From Lysobacter sp. K5869 (GTDB lineage: Bacteria > Pseudomonadota > Gammaproteobacteria > Xanthomonadales > Xanthomonadaceae): a DNA stretch of 64,000 bases. The translations under genes and the position numbers were made by a program. Location: positions 1,713,001 through 1,777,000 of the forward strand of contig NZ_CP072597.1 of NCBI RefSeq assembly GCF_018847975.1, written 5' to 3'. Below the pieces are notes generated by a model that ran no database searches, had not been told where the DNA came from, and saw only the letters and a list, made by a program, of their open reading frames with translations. Positions 60,344 to 64,000 of the stretch are shown piece after piece; positions within the stretch are counted from its first letter, which is position 1, and each line of letters opens with the position of its first letter.

Positions 60344-61912
60344 GTGCCGGTGCGCCGCATCGGTCCGCTTTGCGCGGCCCTGTTCTTTTCTTCGTTGTTG
60401 CCGGCGGCGGCCGCGCCCGCGCCGGCCGCCGGGTTCGACCGCATCGTCGAGGAGGTGCAGGCGCGTTATCGCTTGCCGGGTTTCGCGGTGGCGGTGGTCG
60501 AGAACGGCAAGGTGGCGTACTCGCATACCCAAGGCGAGTTGGTGGCCGGTTCGGGGCAAGCGGTTGGCCCGGACGCGTTGTTCAAGATCGCCTCCAACAC
60601 CAAGTCGATGACCACCGCGCTGCTGGCGCGGCTGGTCGATCAGGGCAAGCTGCGTTGGGACGATCCGGTGACGAAGTATCTGCCGGATTTCCGCATGCAC
60701 GAGGACTGGGTCACCCGCGAGATGCAGGTGCGCGACCTGCTGATCCACAACTCCGGCCTGCGCGCCGGCGCGGGCGATCTGATGCTGTGGCCCGAGCCCA
60801 ATCGCTTCACCCGCGCCGATGTGATCCACGGTTTGCGTTATCTCAAGCCGGTGCACAGTTTCCGCTCACGTTACGACTACGACAATCTGCTCTACATCGT
60901 CGCCGGCGAAGTCGCCGCGGCCGCGGGCGGTGCGCCTTACGAAGATCTGTTGCGGCGCGAAGTGTTCGCGCCGCTGGGCATGGACGGCTGCCGCGTCGGC
61001 GCGTTCGCGCGCGCCGAGGCTGGCCCGCTGGCGCAGCCGCACGCGCGCCGCGACGGGCGTTACGTGCCCGTGCGCGAGGACGGCGATACGATTCCCGCGA
61101 CCTCGATGGACCCGGCCGGCGGCGTGCGCTGCGGCCTCAACGACATGACCCGCTGGCTGCGCGCGTGGCTCGATCCGGCCACGCCCGCGCGCGACGGCAA
61201 GCCTTGGCTGTCGGAGCCGCAGCGCGTCGAGTTGTGGCGCGCGCAAATGCCGATGACGCCGGGCCGGCGCCAGCGCGACTGGTCGAACACCCACTTCGCC
61301 GCCTACGGTTATGGTTGGCGGCTCAGCGATTTCGACGGCGAGTTCAAGGTCTCGCACACCGGCACATTGATGGGCATGTACTCGCTGACCGCGCTGCTGC
61401 CCGAGCGCAAGGCCGGCTTCGTGGTGCTGATCAACGGCGACGCCGGCGACGCGCGCAGCGTGTTCGATCAGGCGCTGACCCAGCATTACACCCGGCCGCG
61501 CGGCGAGCGCGGCGTGGCGTGGTACGCCGACGCCATCGAGCGCGAGGCGCAAGCGCCCGCGGCGAACCGCGCGCCGGACACGTCCGAACGCGTGCCCGCC
61601 GCGGCCGCCGAACTGAGCGGCCGCCTGGGCGTCTACCGCGACCCCTGGTTCGGCGAGGTCGCGGTCTGCGCGCGCGGCGGCGAAGTGGAATTCGCCTCGC
61701 GAAAGTCGCCCCTGTTGACCGGTAAGATCGTCCGGGTCGGTCCGCGCCTGCGGGTCGACTGGGATGCCGAGGAAATCGACACCGAGGCCTGGATCGATTT
61801 CTCCGGAGCGGCCGCCACGGCCGCCTTCGTCATGAGCAAGGTCGATCCGGATGCCGATTTCAGCTACGACTATGAAGACCTGGCGTTCGCGCGCGTCGGC
61901 GATTGCGGTTGA
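60344..61912 (+). CDS. Exported serine beta-lactamase-fold hydrolase
   Basis: This ~522-residue protein probably starts at GTG 60344 (no in-frame ATG before the signal PLCAALFFSSLLPAAAAP). The class C beta-lactamase/D-peptidase fold shows SNTKSMT (SxxK), YDYDNLL (YxN-like, here Y-D-N) and HTGTLMG (KTG equivalent). A C-terminal domain of ~110 residues follows. Such proteins are D-aminopeptidases, DD-peptidases or esterases. It overlaps the VanX gene by 41 bp, so the two are coupled. Confidence 0.88.
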   Translation: MPVRRIGPLCAALFFSSLLPAAAAPAPAAGFDRIVEEVQARYRLPGFAVAVVENGKVAYSHTQGELVAGSGQAVGPDALFKIASNTKSMTTALLARLVDQGKLRWDDPVTKYLPDFRMHEDWVTREMQVRDLLIHNSGLRAGAGDLMLWPEPNRFTRADVIHGLRYLKPVHSFRSRYDYDNLLYIVAGEVAAAAGGAPYEDLLRREVFAPLGMDGCRVGAFARAEAGPLAQPHARRDGRYVPVREDGDTIPATSMDPAGGVRCGLNDMTRWLRAWLDPATPARDGKPWLSEPQRVELWRAQMPMTPGRRQRDWSNTHFAAYGYGWRLSDFDGEFKVSHTGTLMGMYSLTALLPERKAGFVVLINGDAGDARSVFDQALTQHYTRPRGERGVAWYADAIEREAQAPAANRAPDTSERVPAAAAELSGRLGVYRDPWFGEVAVCARGGEVEFASRKSPLLTGKIVRVGPRLRVDWDAEEIDTEAWIDFSGAAATAAFVMSKVDPDADFSYDYEDLAFARVGDCG

Positions 61913-62666
61913 GGCCTGCGCGCTGCTGGTGCTGATCGGCTGCGTGGCCGCGGTGCGCTCGCCGCAGGCGCAGTCCGAGACCGCGTCCGCGCCGCCCGCC
62001 GCGCCGCCGCCGATGGCCGCGGTCGCGCCGACCATCTCCACCGCGCAGGACGCCGCGGCGGCGGGCATGGTCGAGATCCGCTCGTTGGTGCCCGACATCG
62101 ATTTGGAAATCCGCTACGCCGGCAGCGACAACTTCGTCGGCCGCCCGGTCGCCGGTTACCTCGGCGCCGGCTGTTATCTGCACCGGACCGTCGCGCAGGC
62201 GCTGGCGCGGGTCGGGCGCGAGTTGCGCGCGCAGGGGCTGCGTTTGCGCATCTACGATTGCTACCGGCCGGTGCGCGCCGTGCGCGACTTCGTCGCCTGG
62301 GCCGCCGACCCGGACGATCAGAAGACCAAGCCGCGCTATTACCCCACGCTCGACAAGAGCAAGCTGCTCGGCGACTACATCTCGCCGACCTCGGGCCACA
62401 GCCGCGGCGCCACCCTCGACCTGACCATGCTGGAGCGCCGCGGCGAGAGTTACGCGCCGCTGGACATGGGCACCGGCTTCGATTTCTTCGACGATCTGGC
62501 CCACACCGATTCGCCGCGCGCGAGTCTGGCCCAGCGCGGCCACCGCGAGCGCCTGCGCGCGGCGATGCAGCGCGAGGGTTTTGAGAATTATCCGCTGGAG
62601 TGGTGGCATTACACGTTCAAGCCGGAGCCAACGCCGCGGACGGCGTTCGATTTTCCGGTGCGGTGA
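61872..62666 (+). CDS. D-alanyl-D-alanine dipeptidase (VanX/DdpX type), lipoprotein
   Basis: This 264-residue M15D peptidase has a lipoprotein-type signal (VEACALLVLIGC). The zinc site is visible in TSGHSRGATLDL (SxHxxGxxxD) and PLEWWHYTF (Glu base and His ligand); YDCYRPVRAVRDF carries the conserved Arg. It hydrolyses D-Ala-D-Ala. There are no vanHA genes nearby, so it fits murein recycling rather than vancomycin resistance. The start at 61872 gives the lipoprotein signal; an upstream ATG at 61851 lies deeper in the preceding gene. Confidence 0.92.
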   Translation: MKTWRSRASAIAVEACALLVLIGCVAAVRSPQAQSETASAPPAAPPPMAAVAPTISTAQDAAAAGMVEIRSLVPDIDLEIRYAGSDNFVGRPVAGYLGAGCYLHRTVAQALARVGRELRAQGLRLRIYDCYRPVRAVRDFVAWAADPDDQKTKPRYYPTLDKSKLLGDYISPTSGHSRGATLDLTMLERRGESYAPLDMGTGFDFFDDLAHTDSPRASLAQRGHRERLRAAMQREGFENYPLEWWHYTFKPEPTPRTAFDFPVR

Positions 62667-62778
62667 GGGGAGCGGGGGCGAAGGGAACAAGGAGGGCGGA
62701 AGAACACGATGAGCCGGGAGGTCCGCGCTTTCGGCTCTTCTGCTTTGGGGGCGGCGGTCCGCGGATGGAGGCGAAACG

Positions 62779-63942
62779 ATGAACGATGAGAGGCCTACGG
62801 TGTCGTTGCTCGGAATCGCGACCGGATCGCGCGGCGCGGGTTTCGCCGTCGTCGCCGCCGCTTGTCTGAGCGCCGCGGCTTGCGCCGGCGCGCCGCCGCG
62901 CGCGGAAGAGCAGGGCGGCGCGGACGATGCGCGCGCCGAGCGCGGCGTCGATGCCTTGCTCGCCGACTACAGCGGCCACGTCCCCGGCGCCAGCGTGCTG
63001 GTGCTGCGCGACGGCCATCCGTTGCTGCGCCGCGGCTACGGCCTGGCCGTGGTCGAGGACGGTGTCGCGGCCACGCCGCAAACGAATTACCGCTTGGCCT
63101 CGGTCAGCAAGCAGTTCACCGCCGCGGCGGTTCTGTTGCTGGCGCAGGACGGCAAGCTGAGCCTGGACGATCCGATCAAGCGCTGGCTGCCGAGCCTGCC
63201 CAAGGCGGCCGACGCGATCACGATCCGGCAGATCCTCAGCCACCAATCCGGCCTGATCGACTACGAAGACGTAATGCCGGCGAGCTTCGACGCCGACGCG
63301 AACCAGATGCACGACAGCGACGTGCTCAAGGTGCTGGAAGGGCAGGACCGCACCTACTTCGCGCCGGGCAGCGCTTATCGCTACAGCAACAGCGGCTACT
63401 CGCTGCTGGCGCTGACCGTGCGCAAAGCCTCCGGGCGCGGCTTCGCCGAGTTCCTGCGCGAGCGCATCTTCCAACCGCTGGGCATGCGCGACACCGTCGC
63501 CTACGAGCGCGGCGTCTCGCAAGTCGCGCATCGCGCCTACGGCTACAGCTACGAGCAAGGGCAGTGGCGGCGCACCGATCAGAGCCCGACCAGCGCGACG
63601 CTGGGCGACGGCGGCATCTATTCCTCGATCGACGATCTCGCCAAGTGGGACGCGGCGCTGTACGACGCGCGCCTGCTCAGCGACGCGTCGCGCGCGCTGG
63701 CGTTCGCCGCGCACACGCCGACCGATGCGCCGGACGTCGGCTACGGCTACGGCTGGCGCATCACCGGCGAAACCTTGTGGCATTCGGGCGAGAGCATGGG
63801 CTTTCGCAACGTCATCGTGCGCTGGCCGCAGCGGCGGCTGACCGTGGTGATGCTGACCAACCGCAACGATCCCGAGCCGTATCGGACGGCGTTGAAGATC
63901 GCGGAGTTGTATTTGCCGGCGAGTCCGGTGCGCTCGCCCTGA
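62779..63942 (+). CDS. Exported serine hydrolase (beta-lactamase class C fold)
   Basis: This 387-residue protein has a lipoprotein-like signal (AVVAAACLSAAACAG). Motifs are YRLASVSKQFTAAAV (SxxK), YRYSNSGYSLLAL (YxN) and WHSGESMGF (HSG in place of KTG). It is a penicillin-binding-protein-like D-peptidase or esterase by family. GGAGG upstream supports the ATG. It follows the VanX gene by 112 bp and closes the murein-related region. Confidence 0.9.
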   Translation: MNDERPTVSLLGIATGSRGAGFAVVAAACLSAAACAGAPPRAEEQGGADDARAERGVDALLADYSGHVPGASVLVLRDGHPLLRRGYGLAVVEDGVAATPQTNYRLASVSKQFTAAAVLLLAQDGKLSLDDPIKRWLPSLPKAADAITIRQILSHQSGLIDYEDVMPASFDADANQMHDSDVLKVLEGQDRTYFAPGSAYRYSNSGYSLLALTVRKASGRGFAEFLRERIFQPLGMRDTVAYERGVSQVAHRAYGYSYEQGQWRRTDQSPTSATLGDGGIYSSIDDLAKWDAALYDARLLSDASRALAFAAHTPTDAPDVGYGYGWRITGETLWHSGESMGFRNVIVRWPQRRLTVVMLTNRNDPEPYRTALKIAELYLPASPVRSP

Positions 63943-63980
63943 GCGGCGCAGGAATCGAGGTGGCGTCGCAGGCGCGGTGC

Positions 63981-64000
63981 CGCGGTCGCGACTCGCGTCG
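63981..64000. repeat. Partial REP-like arm at window edge
   Basis: The last 20 bases (CGCGGTCGCGACTCGCGTCG) match the beginning of the REP arm found elsewhere and run off the window. Confidence 0.5.

Noticed and set aside
61872..62666. Vancomycin-resistance gene
   Set aside because: VanX-type motifs are present, but there is no vanH/vanA or VanRS, and the context is peptidoglycan turnover.

Overview
The window is high-GC bacterial DNA with strong G/C third-position codon bias. Xanthomonad-type short palindromic repeats with the core 'gcggctcgcgccgctcct' recur between genes. Exported hydrolases, an Oar-like TonB receptor, GH109 and GH114 proteins, an R-body locus and a hydroxyproline operon all fit Lysobacter or a close Xanthomonadaceae relative. 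That assignment is inferred from gene content only.

Layout. 1-4.2 kb: the end of an RND multidrug-efflux operon (permease, outer-membrane lipoprotein, TetR-type regulator). 4.4-6.9 kb: a MocR-type regulator divergent from an EamA transporter. 7.5-11.5 kb (minus strand): an RNA-repair-like cluster in which two abutting tRNA-like sequences lead into slipin, an unknown protein and the RNA ligase RtcB, ending at a strong terminator. 12.2-15.3 kb: isochorismatase-fold hydrolase, ABM-domain protein, Lrp regulator, polysaccharide deacetylase and a small membrane protein. 15.5-16.6 kb: an ECF sigma factor with a coupled membrane partner.

16.9-24.4 kb: an R-body (reb, 'killing trait') locus. It holds a second ECF-like sigma factor, a short RebB, a Gly-rich RebB-like protein, a 785-residue protein with adenosine-deaminase-superfamily motifs, two small unknown proteins, two near-identical RebB proteins, a terminator and a Crp/Fnr regulator. 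24.5-36 kb: a GH114-like protein, a diguanylate cyclase, a second MocR regulator, a small phage-like zinc-finger gene, 2-keto-3-deoxygalactonate kinase with a PLP deaminase, and a GH109-like glycosidase. These suggest galactosamine/amino-sugar use.

36-39 kb: an M23 peptidase, and an exported arginase-fold protein paired with an exported RidA. 38.9-47.2 kb: a tightly coupled trans-4-hydroxy-L-proline operon (AraC regulator, epimerase, three oxidase subunits, deaminase, semialdehyde dehydrogenase) that also contains an M24 dipeptidase able to supply the substrate. 47.4-51.7 kb: exported alpha/beta hydrolase, DUF885 peptidase and L,D-transpeptidase-like lipoprotein. 51.9-63.9 kb: a murein-peptide/D-amino-acid module (RpiR regulator, dipeptide epimerase, NlpC/P60 peptidase, transglutaminase-like protein, TonB receptor, two serine beta-lactamase-fold hydrolases and a VanX-type D-Ala-D-Ala dipeptidase).

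The two most unusual regions are the RtcB/slipin cluster with its tandem tRNA-like leader and the reb locus with an embedded deaminase-like protein.
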